This document shows, piece by piece, positions 39,892 to 48,975 of a stretch of DNA of 64,000 bases (positions are counted from its first letter, which is position 1; every line of letters begins with the position of its first letter). Origin of the DNA: Georgenia sp. SYP-B2076 (GTDB lineage: Bacteria > Actinomycetota > Actinomycetes > Actinomycetales > Actinomycetaceae); the NCBI RefSeq assembly GCF_003991205.1, contig NZ_RXOZ01000011.1, positions 464,745 to 528,744 of the forward strand, given 5' to 3'. A program made the position numbers and the translations under genes. Under the pieces are notes generated by a model, which did not search any database, was not told the DNA's origin, and saw only the letters and a program-made list of their open reading frames with translations.

Positions 39892-40437
39892 TGCCGGGGG
39901 GCGCCCCAGCTCGGCGAGGACCGCGTGGGCGACCTCCTCCACCGAGAGGTCGGACGTGTCGACGACGGCCGACGCGCTGGCGGCGTAACGGGGACGGCGC
40001 TGCGCGGCCATCGAGGAGAACTTCGCCCGGGGGTTGCCGAGGCTGACCGGTCGCGGGACGTTGAGGCCGACGCGGGGCGCACCCGCGGCCAGGGAGACGT
40101 CGAGGAAGACGACGGTGCCCCCGGCCCGGGCATACCGCTCCAGGTCCGCGCCCGCGTGCTCCACCGCGCCGCTGCCGAGGGCGACGACGCCCGGCTGCGC
40201 GAGCACCTGGGCGACGACGTCGTGCTCGAGCTCGCGGAACCGCTCCTCCCCCACGTCGATGAACAGCTCGCCCACGCCGCGCCCGGCGCCTCCGGCGAGC
40301 ACCGCGTCCGTGTCGACCAGCGGCACGCCCAGGCGCCGGGCCACCAGCGCGGCGACGACCGACTTGCCGGCGCCCGGCGGCCCGACGAGGACCACGGCGG
40401 GGCGGGCGGCGGCTCCGCCGTCGGGGGCGGCCGGCAT
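39886..40437 (-). CDS. Second, stand-alone shikimate kinase-like protein
   Basis: The 183-residue protein is a shikimate kinase homologue: P-loop VLVGPPGAGKSVVAALVARR, VDTDAVLAG with the shikimate-binding Asp, and ERFRELEHDVVAQVL with the Arg. The third shikimate-binding motif, normally GGG, reads LGSGAVEH, and the lid is NVPRPVSLGNPRAKF. A complete kinase domain already exists in the aroK-aroB fusion just upstream, so this copy may be redundant or have another substrate. ATG at 40437 follows GGGAG; GTG at 40461, overlapping the fusion stop (GTGA), is equally plausible. Confidence 0.82.
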   Translation of the reverse strand: MPAAPDGGAAARPAVVLVGPPGAGKSVVAALVARRLGVPLVDTDAVLAGGAGRGVGELFIDVGEERFRELEHDVVAQVLAQPGVVALGSGAVEHAGADLERYARAGGTVVFLDVSLAAGAPRVGLNVPRPVSLGNPRAKFSSMAAQRRPRYAASASAVVDTSDLSVEEVAHAVLAELGRPPAP

Positions 40438-40457
40438 GCTCTCCCGCCCGTGGCGCG

Positions 40458-42101
40458 TCACGCGCTCACCCGCGCGTAGGCCTGCGCCAGGTGCTCGGTG
40501 GCGGGCGCGCGGAGGATGGTGGGGCGGCCCACGTCCTCGAGGACCACGAACCGCAGGGCGTTGCCGCGGACCTTCTTGTCGTGGGTCATCGCCTCGAGCA
40601 GCTCGGGCCACCGGTCGCCGCGGTAGGAGGTCGGCAGGTGCAGCATGGTGAGGATGTCACGGTGGCGCTGGACGACGTCGGCGCCGAGGACGCCCGCGGC
40701 GTGGGCGAGCTCCGCGACGAAGACCATCCCGACGGCGACCGCGTCCCCGTGCCGCCACCGGTAGCTCTCGGTGTGCTCGATCGCGTGGGCGAAGGTGTGG
40801 CCGTAGTTGAGGATCTCGCGCAGGCCGGCCTCGCGCAGGTCCTCTCCCACGACGCGGGCCTTGACGGCCACGGCCCGCTCCACCAGCTCGCGCAGGGCGG
40901 CCGAGCGCGGGTCCAGGGCGCCGAGCCCGCCGTTGGCCTCGATGATGCGCAGGATGTTCTCGTCGGCGATGAACCCGCACTTGACGACCTCGGCGAGGCC
41001 CGAGCGCAGCTGCTCGGCCGGCAGCGTGGTCAGGGCGTCGAGGTCGCACACGACCCCGGCGGGGGTGTGGAAGGCGCCCACGAGGTTCTTGCCGGCGGCG
41101 GTGTTGATGCCGGTCTTGCCCCCGACGGCCGCGTCCACCATGCCCAGCAGCGTCGTGGGGACGTTGACGAGGCGGACGCCCCGCAGCCACGTGGCGGCGA
41201 CGAAGCCCGCCACGTCGGTGGTGGCGCCGCCCCCGAGGGCGACGACGGCGTCCTCGCGCCCGAAGCGCAGCTCGCCGAGCAGATCCCAGCACGCCGCCAC
41301 GACGTCGATCGTCTTGGCCTGCTCGGCGTCGGGGATCTCGCGCAGGACCGCCGTGCGCCCGTCACGCTCGAGGGCCGCGCCCAGCCGGGCCGCGCGGTCG
41401 GCCAGCGCGGGGGCGTGGACGACCAGGACGCGGGAGGCCTCGGTGCCGACCATGGCCACGACGTCCTCGTCCAGCCCGTGGCCGACCACGACGTCGTACC
41501 CCGGCTGCGCCGCGACGTGGGTGCGGGAGGCGGGCGCGTGCTCGGCGACGGCCGCCCGGACGGCGCCTGCGTCGATCACCACCCGGCCGCGGCGGGCCAG
41601 CCCGAGCAGGACGTCCTCCGCGACCTCCTGCGGGCGCCGGTCGGTGGTCGGGACCTGGAGGGTGGCGACGCCCTCGTAGATCGGGCGCCGCTCCTGCATG
41701 AGGGCGTTGAACTTCGAGACGGGGTCGCCCATCAGCAGGGGGCGGACGCCGGAGAGGCCGACGCGCGGGAGCGCCTGCGAGACGTCGACGTCGAGGAAGA
41801 CCACCTCGTGGCCGCGCAGCGCCTCCTGGGTGCCGGGGTGCAGCACGGCGCCGCCGCCGAGCGCGATGACGCCGTCGTGCCTGCGCAGCGCGTCCGCGAC
41901 GACCTCGTGCTCGAGCTCCCGGAACGCCTGCTCGCCGCGCGCGAGGAAGAAGTCGGGCACGGACATGCCGGCGGCCCGTTCCACCTCGTGGTCGGTGTCG
42001 AGGAGCTCGACGCCCAGGACGCGGGCGACGAGGGTGCCGATGGTGGTCTTGCCCGCGCCGGGCGGGCCGACGAGGACGACGTGCGGACGGGGTTCAGCCA
42101 C
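40458..42101 (-). CDS. aroKB: Bifunctional shikimate kinase/3-dehydroquinate synthase (AroK-AroB fusion)
   Basis: This single 547-residue chain joins two shikimate-pathway enzymes. Residues about 1-175 are a full shikimate kinase: VLVGPPGAGKTTIGTLVARV, LLDTDHEVER, FRELEHEVVADAL and IALGGGAVLHPG, with lid VGLSGVRPLLMGDPVSKFN. Residues about 195-547 are 3-dehydroquinate synthase: AVVALGGGATTDVAGFVAAT, TTLLGMVDAAVGGKTGINTA, and zinc-binding ILNYGHTFAHAIEHTESYRW. No stop or frameshift separates the halves. The start is GTG at 42101, with TACCGT 6 nt upstream. In most relatives aroK and aroB are separate neighbours. Confidence 0.95.
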   Translation of the reverse strand: MAEPRPHVVLVGPPGAGKTTIGTLVARVLGVELLDTDHEVERAAGMSVPDFFLARGEQAFRELEHEVVADALRRHDGVIALGGGAVLHPGTQEALRGHEVVFLDVDVSQALPRVGLSGVRPLLMGDPVSKFNALMQERRPIYEGVATLQVPTTDRRPQEVAEDVLLGLARRGRVVIDAGAVRAAVAEHAPASRTHVAAQPGYDVVVGHGLDEDVVAMVGTEASRVLVVHAPALADRAARLGAALERDGRTAVLREIPDAEQAKTIDVVAACWDLLGELRFGREDAVVALGGGATTDVAGFVAATWLRGVRLVNVPTTLLGMVDAAVGGKTGINTAAGKNLVGAFHTPAGVVCDLDALTTLPAEQLRSGLAEVVKCGFIADENILRIIEANGGLGALDPRSAALRELVERAVAVKARVVGEDLREAGLREILNYGHTFAHAIEHTESYRWRHGDAVAVGMVFVAELAHAAGVLGADVVQRHRDILTMLHLPTSYRGDRWPELLEAMTHDKKVRGNALRFVVLEDVGRPTILRAPATEHLAQAYARVSA

Positions 42102-42107
42102 CCGTGC

Positions 42108-42113
42108 ACGGTA
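42108..42113 (-). promoter_or_regulatory. Candidate leaderless -10 of aroKB
   Basis: TACCGT fits TANNNT and ends 6 nt before the GTG start at 42101. No clear -35 is seen. The inverted repeat at 42176-42281 lies further upstream. Confidence 0.45.
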
Positions 42114-42175
42114 CAACGGCGCCCTGACACGGCGAGACGGGGTCTCACGCGACGCCCCCGGCGTGTGTAGGTGTT

Positions 42176-42281
42176 GAGCGGTCAAGTCCTCGCAGTGCGG
42201 GAACGTGATGCGCTCGGCGGGACGGGCGGGCGCGCCTGCGCCGAACCACCACACACCATCCCTGTCAGTACTTGACCGCTC
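42176..42281. repeat. TCAAGT-core inverted repeat, site B
   Basis: GAGCGGTCAAGT (42176-42187) and its exact complement ACTTGACCGCTC (42270-42281) bound 82 bp between aroKB and aroC. The arms match the repeats at 2045, 57534 and 63262. A partial second pairing (GTGTGTAGGTGTT with AACCACCACACAC) overlaps the left side. No gene is visible between the arms. Confidence 0.65.
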
Positions 42282-42300
42282 GCGGAATGTGGGAGCGGGT

Positions 42301-43515
42301 CTAGCGCTGGTGGGGCGGGATCGCCTCGAGGTAGCCGCGCAGGTTCCGGGCCGCCTCGTCGACGGAGTCGCCGCCCACCTTCTCCAGCAGCGCCTGGGCC
42401 AGCACGAGCGCCACCATGGCCTCGGCGACGACGGCCCCGGGCGGGACGGCGCACACGTCCGAGCGCTGATGGATCGCCGTCGCCACGTCGCCGGTGGCGA
42501 CGTCCACGGTGGCCAGCGCCCGCGGCACGGTGGAGATGGGCTTCAGGGCCGCGCGCACCCGGAGGACCTCGCCGTTGCTCATGCCCCCCTCGGTGCCGCC
42601 CGCGCGGTTGGTCCTGCGGCGCAGGCCGTCCTCGCCGGGGACGATCTCGTCGTGGGCGGCGGAGCCACGGCGCGCGGCGGTGCGGAAGCCGTCGCCGATC
42701 TCCACGCCCTTGACGGCCTGGATGCCCATGACCGCGCCGGCGAGGCGCGCGTCCAGGCGGCGGTCGCCCGAGACGTGGGAGCCGAGGCCCGGCGGGAGGC
42801 CGTACGCGAGGACCTCGACGACGCCACCGAGGGTGTCGCCGTCGCGCTGGCACTGGTCGATCTCGGCGACCATCGCGGCGGAGGTGGCGGCGTCGAAGCA
42901 GCGCACGGGATCGGCGTCCAGGGCGGCGACGTCGTCCGGGCCGGGGCCGGCGGCGTCCTCGGGGACGGCGACGGGGCCGATGGCGACGACGTGGGAGGCG
43001 AGGCGGACGCCCGCGACCTGATCGAGCAGCGCGGCGGCCACGGTGCCGAGCGCCACGCGGGCGGCGGTCTCGCGTGCGCTGGCGCGCTCGAGCACGGGCC
43101 GGGCGTCGTCGAGGTGGTACTTCTGCATGCCGACCAGGTCGGCGTGGCCCGGGCGCGGGCGGGTCAGCGGCCGGTTGCGGGCGATCTCCCGCTCGTCGCC
43201 GGTGCCGGCGTCGACCAGGAGCGACTCGCGGGCGACGGGGTCCGCGGACATCACGGTCTCCCACTTGGGCCACTCGCTGTTGCCGATCTCGATGGCGACG
43301 GGGCCGCCCATGGTGCGGCCGTGCCGCACGCCCCCGATGACGCGCACGACGTCCTGCTCGAACTTCATGCGCGAGCCGCGCCCGTGGCCGAGACGACGGC
43401 GGGCGAGCGCGTCCTGGATCTGGGCGGTCGTCACCTCCACCCCGGCCGGGACCCCCTCGAGGATCCCGACGAGCGCGGGGCCGTGCGACTCACCTGCGGT
43501 CAACCATCTGAGCAT
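42301..43515 (-). CDS. aroC: Chorismate synthase (AroC)
   Basis: AroC makes chorismate with reduced FMN, the last common step to aromatic amino acids. The 404-residue protein begins [20 protein letters not shown] and carries [11 protein letters not shown], the [13 protein letters not shown] signature, and [19 protein letters not shown]. The ATG at 43515 has AGGA at about 12 nt. It follows a prepilin peptidase after 61 bp and precedes aroKB, as in many actinobacteria. Confidence 0.97.
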   Translation of the reverse strand: MLRWLTAGESHGPALVGILEGVPAGVEVTTAQIQDALARRRLGHGRGSRMKFEQDVVRVIGGVRHGRTMGGPVAIEIGNSEWPKWETVMSADPVARESLLVDAGTGDEREIARNRPLTRPRPGHADLVGMQKYHLDDARPVLERASARETAARVALGTVAAALLDQVAGVRLASHVVAIGPVAVPEDAAGPGPDDVAALDADPVRCFDAATSAAMVAEIDQCQRDGDTLGGVVEVLAYGLPPGLGSHVSGDRRLDARLAGAVMGIQAVKGVEIGDGFRTAARRGSAAHDEIVPGEDGLRRRTNRAGGTEGGMSNGEVLRVRAALKPISTVPRALATVDVATGDVATAIHQRSDVCAVPPGAVVAEAMVALVLAQALLEKVGGDSVDEAARNLRGYLEAIPPHQR

Positions 43516-43576
43516 GCCCGCGATCCTGCCATGTCCGCCGGGCCGGTCCCGCGCGCGTCCACCGCGGGCGGCGGTC

Positions 43577-44161
43577 TCACGCCCGGATCTGCGGCGCGGC
43601 GACGGCGAGGACGGTGGCCACGGCCGCGCCGAGGATCATCCACGGCCCGAAGGCGATGGCCGTGGTCCGCCCGGCCCGCCGCGTGAGCAGGAGGACGACG
43701 GCGAAGAACCCGCCGAGCAGGAAGGCGGCGAACGCCCCGGAGAGCACGTGGGCCCAGCCGAACCAGCCGAGCCACAGCCCCAGCAGGCCGCCGAGCTTGA
43801 CGTCTCCGAGGCCGAGGCCCGCCGGGTGCGCCAGCTTGAGCAGGAGGTACCCGACGAGGCAGGCGAGGGCGGCGAGCAGGGCGCGGCCCAGGTCCGCCCA
43901 CGCCCCGGTTGTCGTCGCCGCGAGCAGCAGGAGGGCGCCGGCGCCCGCGACCCCCACGAGGAGCAGCCGGTCGGGGAGCCGGTGCGTGCGGGCGTCGACG
44001 ATGGCCAGCGCCGTGGTCACCGCCGCGAGGAACGCCCCGGCGGCGGCGACGAGACCGGGCTCGCCCGCGAGGGCGACCACGGCGAGGGCGGCGGCGAGCA
44101 GGGCGGCCGCGGCGGAGGCGGGGTAGGGCCGCAGGGCCGCGCGGATGGCCGCCGCCGTCAT
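43577..44161 (-). CDS. Prepilin peptidase (A24), short form
   Basis: The 194-residue polytopic membrane protein has six or seven hydrophobic segments. The two catalytic aspartates of A24 peptidases are in [11 protein letters not shown] (about residues 58-68) and [14 protein letters not shown] (about 113-126). It lacks the N-terminal cytoplasmic methylation domain of full PilD, as is common in actinobacterial copies. No pilin or secretion genes are nearby, so the substrates are encoded elsewhere. ATG at 44161 is used; GTG at 44167 is also possible. Confidence 0.88.
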   Translation of the reverse strand: MTAAAIRAALRPYPASAAAALLAAALAVVALAGEPGLVAAAGAFLAAVTTALAIVDARTHRLPDRLLLVGVAGAGALLLLAATTTGAWADLGRALLAALACLVGYLLLKLAHPAGLGLGDVKLGGLLGLWLGWFGWAHVLSGAFAAFLLGGFFAVVLLLTRRAGRTTAIAFGPWMILGAAVATVLAVAAPQIRA

Positions 44162-44175
44162 GCCCACGCCGGGGG

Positions 44176-45348
44176 CTACCCGCCCTGCCGCATCGACGCC
44201 CGCAGCTGGGCCACGTTGGCGTTGTGCTCCGCGAGCGTCGCCGCGAACTTCGTCTCGCCCGTGTCGAAGTTGACGGTGACGAAGTACATCCAGTCGCCGG
44301 CCGGCGGGTGGACGACGGCGTCGATGGCCGCCGTGCCGGGGGCGCCGATGGGCGTGGGCGGCAGCCCCGGGTGCGTGTACGTGTTGTACGGGTTGCTCGC
44401 GTCCGCGAGCTCGGCGCTGCTGGGCACGCCGCCGACCCGGCCGAGGCCGTAGACGACGGTGGAGTCCATCTGGAGGCGGCCCGCGACCTGCCCGGTGTCG
44501 GCGAGGCGGTTCTCGATCACGCGCGCCACCTGCCCGTAGTACTCGGGCAGGTTGACCTCGCGCTCGACGATGGAGGCCTTCGTGAGCACGGCCTGGCGCT
44601 GGTCGGCGGGCACGCCCCGCTCGTCCAGCCGCGAGACGGTCAGGGCCACCATCGTGCGGAGCATGGCCGCCGCGTCGTCGCCCGGCTCGAAGGAGTAGGT
44701 GGCCGCTGCGAGCCAGCCCTCGGGGTTGCCGCCCGCCTCGGCGGGCAGGGCGATGGCGGCGGGGTCGGCCGCCGCCGCCTGCACGTCGGCGAGCGGGACG
44801 CCCGCGACGTTCGCGATGCGGTCGTAGACCTGGCTCGCGTGGAAGCCCTCCGGCACGGTGATGGTGATCTCGGCCTTGTTCGCCGGGTCGAGGAGCGCGG
44901 CGACGGCGTCGCGCGCCGGGATCTTCTGCGGCAGCGTGTACGTGCCCGGCTGGATCCGGGAGGCGTTGACGTTCTCGGCGAAGGCCTTGGTGAACGCCCG
45001 GACGGAGGCGACGACGTCCTGCTTCTCGAGCTCGACGCCCATGTCGTTGCCGGTGTACCCCTCACCGATGACCACGGAGACCTCGCCGGAGCCAGGCCCC
45101 GGGTAGTCCTGGGCGGCCGACGGGCGGTTGGACAGGAGGTCGCGCACGTTCGGGACGGCGAAGGCCACGACGGCGACGACCAGGACGAAGGTGAGCGTCA
45201 TGACGATCCCGGTGCGACGGCGGCGCCTGCGCCGCCGTGCCTCGGCCGCGCGCCGGTGCTCGCGCCGCCCCCGGCGGGGCGGGTCCTCGGCGGGCAGCTC
45301 GGCGGCGTCCGGGCCGCCCGGCGGCACGTTCTCGAACAGGTCGTTCAC
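44176..45348 (-). CDS. mltG: Endolytic transglycosylase MltG
   Basis: MltG cuts nascent peptidoglycan strands and so sets glycan length. The 390-residue protein has an Arg-rich cytosolic tail of about 48 residues, one membrane segment (VMTLTFVLVVAVVAFAVP), a LysM-like region and the YceG catalytic domain. The catalytic Glu is in LTKASIVEREVNLPEYYGQV, and the C-terminal YNTYTHPGLPPTPIGAPGTA is diagnostic. GTG at 45348 overlaps the ruvX stop (GTGA). Confidence 0.95.
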   Translation of the reverse strand: MNDLFENVPPGGPDAAELPAEDPPRRGRREHRRAAEARRRRRRRRTGIVMTLTFVLVVAVVAFAVPNVRDLLSNRPSAAQDYPGPGSGEVSVVIGEGYTGNDMGVELEKQDVVASVRAFTKAFAENVNASRIQPGTYTLPQKIPARDAVAALLDPANKAEITITVPEGFHASQVYDRIANVAGVPLADVQAAAADPAAIALPAEAGGNPEGWLAAATYSFEPGDDAAAMLRTMVALTVSRLDERGVPADQRQAVLTKASIVEREVNLPEYYGQVARVIENRLADTGQVAGRLQMDSTVVYGLGRVGGVPSSAELADASNPYNTYTHPGLPPTPIGAPGTAAIDAVVHPPAGDWMYFVTVNFDTGETKFAATLAEHNANVAQLRASMRQGG

Positions 45349-45920
45349 GGGGTCGTCTCCTTGTCCGCAGCATCCGTCCCGGCAGCGCCACCGACCTTGA
45401 GCAGCTCACCGGCGGGGACCCCGGTGCGGCGCTCCACCTCGAGAGCCTGCTCCAGGATCACGACCGCGGCCACCTGGTCCACGACCTCCCGGTGGCGGCG
45501 TCCCGGCCGGCCGGACGCGTGCAGCGCCTGGTGGGCGCTGACCGTGGTGAGCCGCTCGTCGACCAGCCGCACGGGGACCGGGGCCAGCGCGGCAGCGAGG
45601 CGGGCGGCGTACCCGCGCGCCGCCGAGGCGGACCTGCCCTCCCGGCCGGACAGGCTCCGCGGCAGCCCCACGAGCACCTCGAAGGCCTCGTGCTCGTGGA
45701 CGAGCGCGATGAGCTCGCCGAGGTCGGCGCCGTCCTTGCGCCGGGCGACGGTGCGCACGGGCGTGGCGAGGATGCCCGCGGCGTCGCACCGGGCGACGCC
45801 GATCCGGACGGTCCCGACGTCGACGCCGAGCCGGACGCCGCGGCGCAGGGCGGGAACGGCCGCGGGGCCCTCGGGCCCTGTGGGGTCGCCGGCCCCGCCG
45901 GCCGCGTCGTGCTGGCTCAT
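45345..45920 (-). CDS. ruvX: Holliday junction resolvase-like protein (RuvX/YqgF)
   Basis: RuvX is an RNase H-fold nuclease needed for 16S rRNA 5' maturation and proposed to act on Holliday junctions. The 191-residue protein has RLGVDVGTVRIGVARCD, LVGLPRSLSGREG and RLVDERLTTVSA, which together provide the acidic residues. Extra Ala/Gly-rich stretches extend both ends. The ATG at 45920 overlaps the alaS stop (ATGA), in the usual alaS-ruvX-mltG chain. Confidence 0.95.
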   Translation of the reverse strand: MSQHDAAGGAGDPTGPEGPAAVPALRRGVRLGVDVGTVRIGVARCDAAGILATPVRTVARRKDGADLGELIALVHEHEAFEVLVGLPRSLSGREGRSASAARGYAARLAAALAPVPVRLVDERLTTVSAHQALHASGRPGRRHREVVDQVAAVVILEQALEVERRTGVPAGELLKVGGAAGTDAADKETTP

Positions 45921-48622
45921 GTGCCTGCGATCTTGCCGACCTCGGCGCGCACCGCGTCCAGCGCCCGGCCCAGCGCGGCGACGTCGGTGCCGCCGCCCTG
46001 GGCGACGTCGTCCTTGCCGCCGCCGCCGCCGCCGAGGGTGGTGGCGGCCGTGCGGACGAGGGCGCCGGCGCGGACGCCGGCCTCGCGCGCCCCGGCGTTG
46101 GTGGCCACGACGACCACCGGGCGCTCCTTGGCGACGCCGCCGACGGCGACGACGGACGGCGCGGCCTCGCCCAGGCGGGCGCGGACGTCCAGGGCCAGCG
46201 TGCGCAGGTCGTCCGCCGAGGAGACCTCCCCGGCGTCGTGCGTGACGACCAGGGACGGGCCCACCTGGGTGGCGGCGTCCACGACCTTCCCGGCGCCGGC
46301 GAGCAGCTGCGCCTGGCGCAGCGCCGCGAGCTCCTTCTCGGCCGCCTTGAGCTTGGTCATGATGGAGTCGATGCGCTCGGGCAGCTCCTCGGCCCGCCCC
46401 CCGACCAGGTGCGTGACCTGGCTGACGAGGGCGTGCTCCTTGGCCTGGTAGCCGTACGCGCCGGCGCCGACGAGGGCGTCCACGCGGCGCACGCCCGAGC
46501 CGATGGAGGCCTCGCCGAGCACGGTGACCAGGCCGAGGGTGCCGGTGCTGGGCACGTGGGTGCCGCCGCACAGCTCTTTCGACCAGTCGCCGCCGATGGA
46601 GACCACGCGCACGTTCCGGCCGTACTTCTCGCCGAACAGCGCCATGGCGCCGGCGGCGCGGGCCGCGTCGATGTCCATGACCTCGTCCGTGACGTCGAGG
46701 TCCTCGGCGAGCTGGTAGTTCACCCGCTCCTCGATCTCGCCCAGCACCGAGGTGGGCACCGAGGAGCCGTGGCGGAAGTCGAACCGCAGCCGCGAGGGCG
46801 CGTTCTCGGAGCCCGCCTGCGTGGCCTGGTCGCCGAGGAACTCGTGGAGGGCCTTGTGCACCATGTGCGTCGCGGTGTGGGCGCGGGCGATCGCCTTGCG
46901 GCGGGCGGTGTCGATGGCCGCCACCGCCTTCTCGTCCAGCGTGAGGGTGCCCTCGGTGAGGCGCCCGCGGTGCACGGACAGGCCCTTCATCGGGGCCTGG
47001 ACGTCCGCGACGTCCATGATGGCGCCGCCCTGGAAGGTGATGGTGCCCTGGTCGGCGAGCTGGCCGCCGGACTCCGCGTAGAAGGGGGTGCGGTCGAGGA
47101 CGACCTCGACGTCCGCGGGCGCGGTGGCCGTGGGCGCGGGCGCCCCGTCCACCAGCAGGCCCATGACCCGGCCCTCGGCCGTGGCGTCGGTGTAGCCGAG
47201 GAACTCGACGGTGCCGCCGAGGCGCTGCTGCAGGTCGTGGTACAGCGAGGTGTCGACGTGCCCGGTCTTCTTGGCCAGCGCGTCGGCGCGGGCGCGCTGG
47301 CGCTGCTCGTCCATCAGCGAGCGGAAGCCGGCCTCGTCGACGGTGACGCCGTGCTCGGCGGCCATCTCCAGGGTCAGGTCGATGGGGAAGCCGTAGGTGT
47401 CGTGCAGGGCGAAGGCCTCCTTGCCGGGCAGGACCGGCCTGCCGGAGGTGCCCGAGACGGCGCCCTTCGCCTTGGTGACGGCCGTGTCCAGGATCGTCGT
47501 GCCGGAGACGAGGGTGCGGCGGAACGCCTCCTCCTCCTCGTACGCGACGTGCGAGATCCGCTCGAAGTCGGTCTCGAGCTCCGGGTAGGAGCCCTTCATC
47601 GCGTCCTTGGAGGCCGGCAGCAGCACCGGCAGGGCCGGGTCGTCCACGCCGAGCAGCCGCATGGAGCGCACGGCGCGGCGGATCAGGCGGCGCAGCACGT
47701 AGCCGCGGCCGTCGTTGCCGGGCCGGACGCCGTCGGCGATCAGCATCATTGCGGAGCGGACGTGGTCGGCGACCACGCGCATGCGCACGTCGTCCTCGTG
47801 GCCGCCGGCGGCGCCGTAGGCCCGTCCGGACAGCTGCTGGGCGGCCTCGATGACGGGATAGGTCTCGTCGATCTCGTAGAAGTTCGCCTTGCCCTGCAGG
47901 ATGAACGCCAGCCGCTCGACGCCGAGGCCGGTGTCGATCGACTTGTGCTCGAGCTCGCGCAGGAGCGGGTAGTCCTTCCCGGCGCCCTCGCCGCGAAGGT
48001 ACTGGTCGAAGACGAGGTTCCAGATCTCCACGAACCGGTCGCCCTGCTTGTCGACCTCGGGGCCGCCGTCGGGGCCGTGCTCCGGCCCGCGGTCGTAGTG
48101 GATCTCCGAGGTCGGGCCGGCGGGACCGGGCTGGCCGGTGTCCCAGAAGTTCTCCTCGCGGGTCTGGAACTGCAGGCGCGACGCGGGCAGGCCGATCTTG
48201 TTCAGCCAGACGTTCTTCGCCTCCTCGTCCTGGTCCCAGCAGGTGATCCAGAGACGGTCGCCGTCGAGGCCGTACCCGCCCTCGTCGAGGCTGGAGGTCA
48301 GCAGGTCCCACGCGAACGTGATCGCCTCCTCCTTGAAGTAGTCGCCGAAGGAGAAGTTCCCGGCCATCTGGAAGAAGGTGCCGTGGCGGGTGGTCTTGCC
48401 GACCTCGTCGATGTCGTTGGTGCGGATGCACTTCTGCACGGACGCCGCGCGCGGCCACGGCGGCTGCTGGGTGCCGACGATGTAGGGGATGAAGGGCACC
48501 ATGCCGGCGATCGTGAAGAGGATCGACGGGTCGGGCGAGACTAGGGGGACGCTGGGCACGACGGCGTGGTCGTGCTTGGCGAAGTAGTCCAGCCAACGGG
48601 TACGGATCTCAGCGGTGCGCAT
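45917..48622 (-). CDS. alaS: Alanyl-tRNA synthetase (AlaRS)
   Basis: AlaRS charges tRNA-Ala. The 901-residue protein has the class II core (RTRWLDYFAKHDHAVVPSVP; SFGDYFKEEAITFAWDLL), the editing domain with zinc-binding HTATHMVHKAL (about residue 580) and CGGTHVPSTG (about 680), and a C-terminal oligomerisation domain rich in Gly. The ATG at 48622 has GAGAGGAACC; upstream in-frame codons add residues foreign to the family. No T-box is visible. Confidence 0.98.
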   Translation of the reverse strand: MRTAEIRTRWLDYFAKHDHAVVPSVPLVSPDPSILFTIAGMVPFIPYIVGTQQPPWPRAASVQKCIRTNDIDEVGKTTRHGTFFQMAGNFSFGDYFKEEAITFAWDLLTSSLDEGGYGLDGDRLWITCWDQDEEAKNVWLNKIGLPASRLQFQTREENFWDTGQPGPAGPTSEIHYDRGPEHGPDGGPEVDKQGDRFVEIWNLVFDQYLRGEGAGKDYPLLRELEHKSIDTGLGVERLAFILQGKANFYEIDETYPVIEAAQQLSGRAYGAAGGHEDDVRMRVVADHVRSAMMLIADGVRPGNDGRGYVLRRLIRRAVRSMRLLGVDDPALPVLLPASKDAMKGSYPELETDFERISHVAYEEEEAFRRTLVSGTTILDTAVTKAKGAVSGTSGRPVLPGKEAFALHDTYGFPIDLTLEMAAEHGVTVDEAGFRSLMDEQRQRARADALAKKTGHVDTSLYHDLQQRLGGTVEFLGYTDATAEGRVMGLLVDGAPAPTATAPADVEVVLDRTPFYAESGGQLADQGTITFQGGAIMDVADVQAPMKGLSVHRGRLTEGTLTLDEKAVAAIDTARRKAIARAHTATHMVHKALHEFLGDQATQAGSENAPSRLRFDFRHGSSVPTSVLGEIEERVNYQLAEDLDVTDEVMDIDAARAAGAMALFGEKYGRNVRVVSIGGDWSKELCGGTHVPSTGTLGLVTVLGEASIGSGVRRVDALVGAGAYGYQAKEHALVSQVTHLVGGRAEELPERIDSIMTKLKAAEKELAALRQAQLLAGAGKVVDAATQVGPSLVVTHDAGEVSSADDLRTLALDVRARLGEAAPSVVAVGGVAKERPVVVVATNAGAREAGVRAGALVRTAATTLGGGGGGKDDVAQGGGTDVAALGRALDAVRAEVGKIAGT

Positions 48623-48674
48623 GGTTCCTCTCGGGGCGTGCTGTGCGGTGGTGCGGGTCGGCCGGTGGTGCCGG

Positions 48675-48974
48675 TCAGTAGAACGAGTACGGCAGCTCGT
48701 CTGTTGCGTCGTCGGTCTCGCCGGGGGCGGTGCCACGGTGACGGGCCGCGCGGGCGCGCGCGACGTCCTCGCGCGCGGCCGCGACCGCGTCCTCGCCCGG
48801 CAGGAGCGCGGCGCGCAGCTCGGCCTCCCGCTCCCGGAAGGCCGTCGTGAAGTCCTCCGGGAGGCTGCGCAGCCGGTCGAGGAGCGACGGGGCGCGGCCC
48901 GCGACCATGGCCGCCGTCGCGGTCACCGCGAGGAGGCCGAGGCCGACGAGCCCGAGGACCAGGCGGGGGCGCAT
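48675..48974 (-). CDS. Small anchored protein upstream of alaS (DUF6167-like)
   Basis: The 99-residue protein has one N-terminal hydrophobic segment (RLVLGLVGLGLLAVTATAAM) and then a charged helical region, LRSLPEDFTTAFREREAELR, ending in Tyr-Ser-Phe-Tyr. Small proteins of this build, placed between a DUF948 gene and alaS, are conserved in actinobacteria as DUF6167. Its start is 1 bp from the DUF948 stop. Function unknown. Confidence 0.65.
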   Translation of the reverse strand: MRPRLVLGLVGLGLLAVTATAAMVAGRAPSLLDRLRSLPEDFTTAFREREAELRAALLPGEDAVAAAREDVARARAARHRGTAPGETDDATDELPYSFY

Positions 48975-48975
48975 C

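Noticed and set aside
42188-42269. Small gene or mobile cargo between the arms of inverted repeat B
   Set aside because: The 82 bp contain no start with a ribosome binding site and no coding pattern.
48623-48674. T-box leader before alaS
   Set aside because: The gap is only about 50 bp and contains no T-box sequence.
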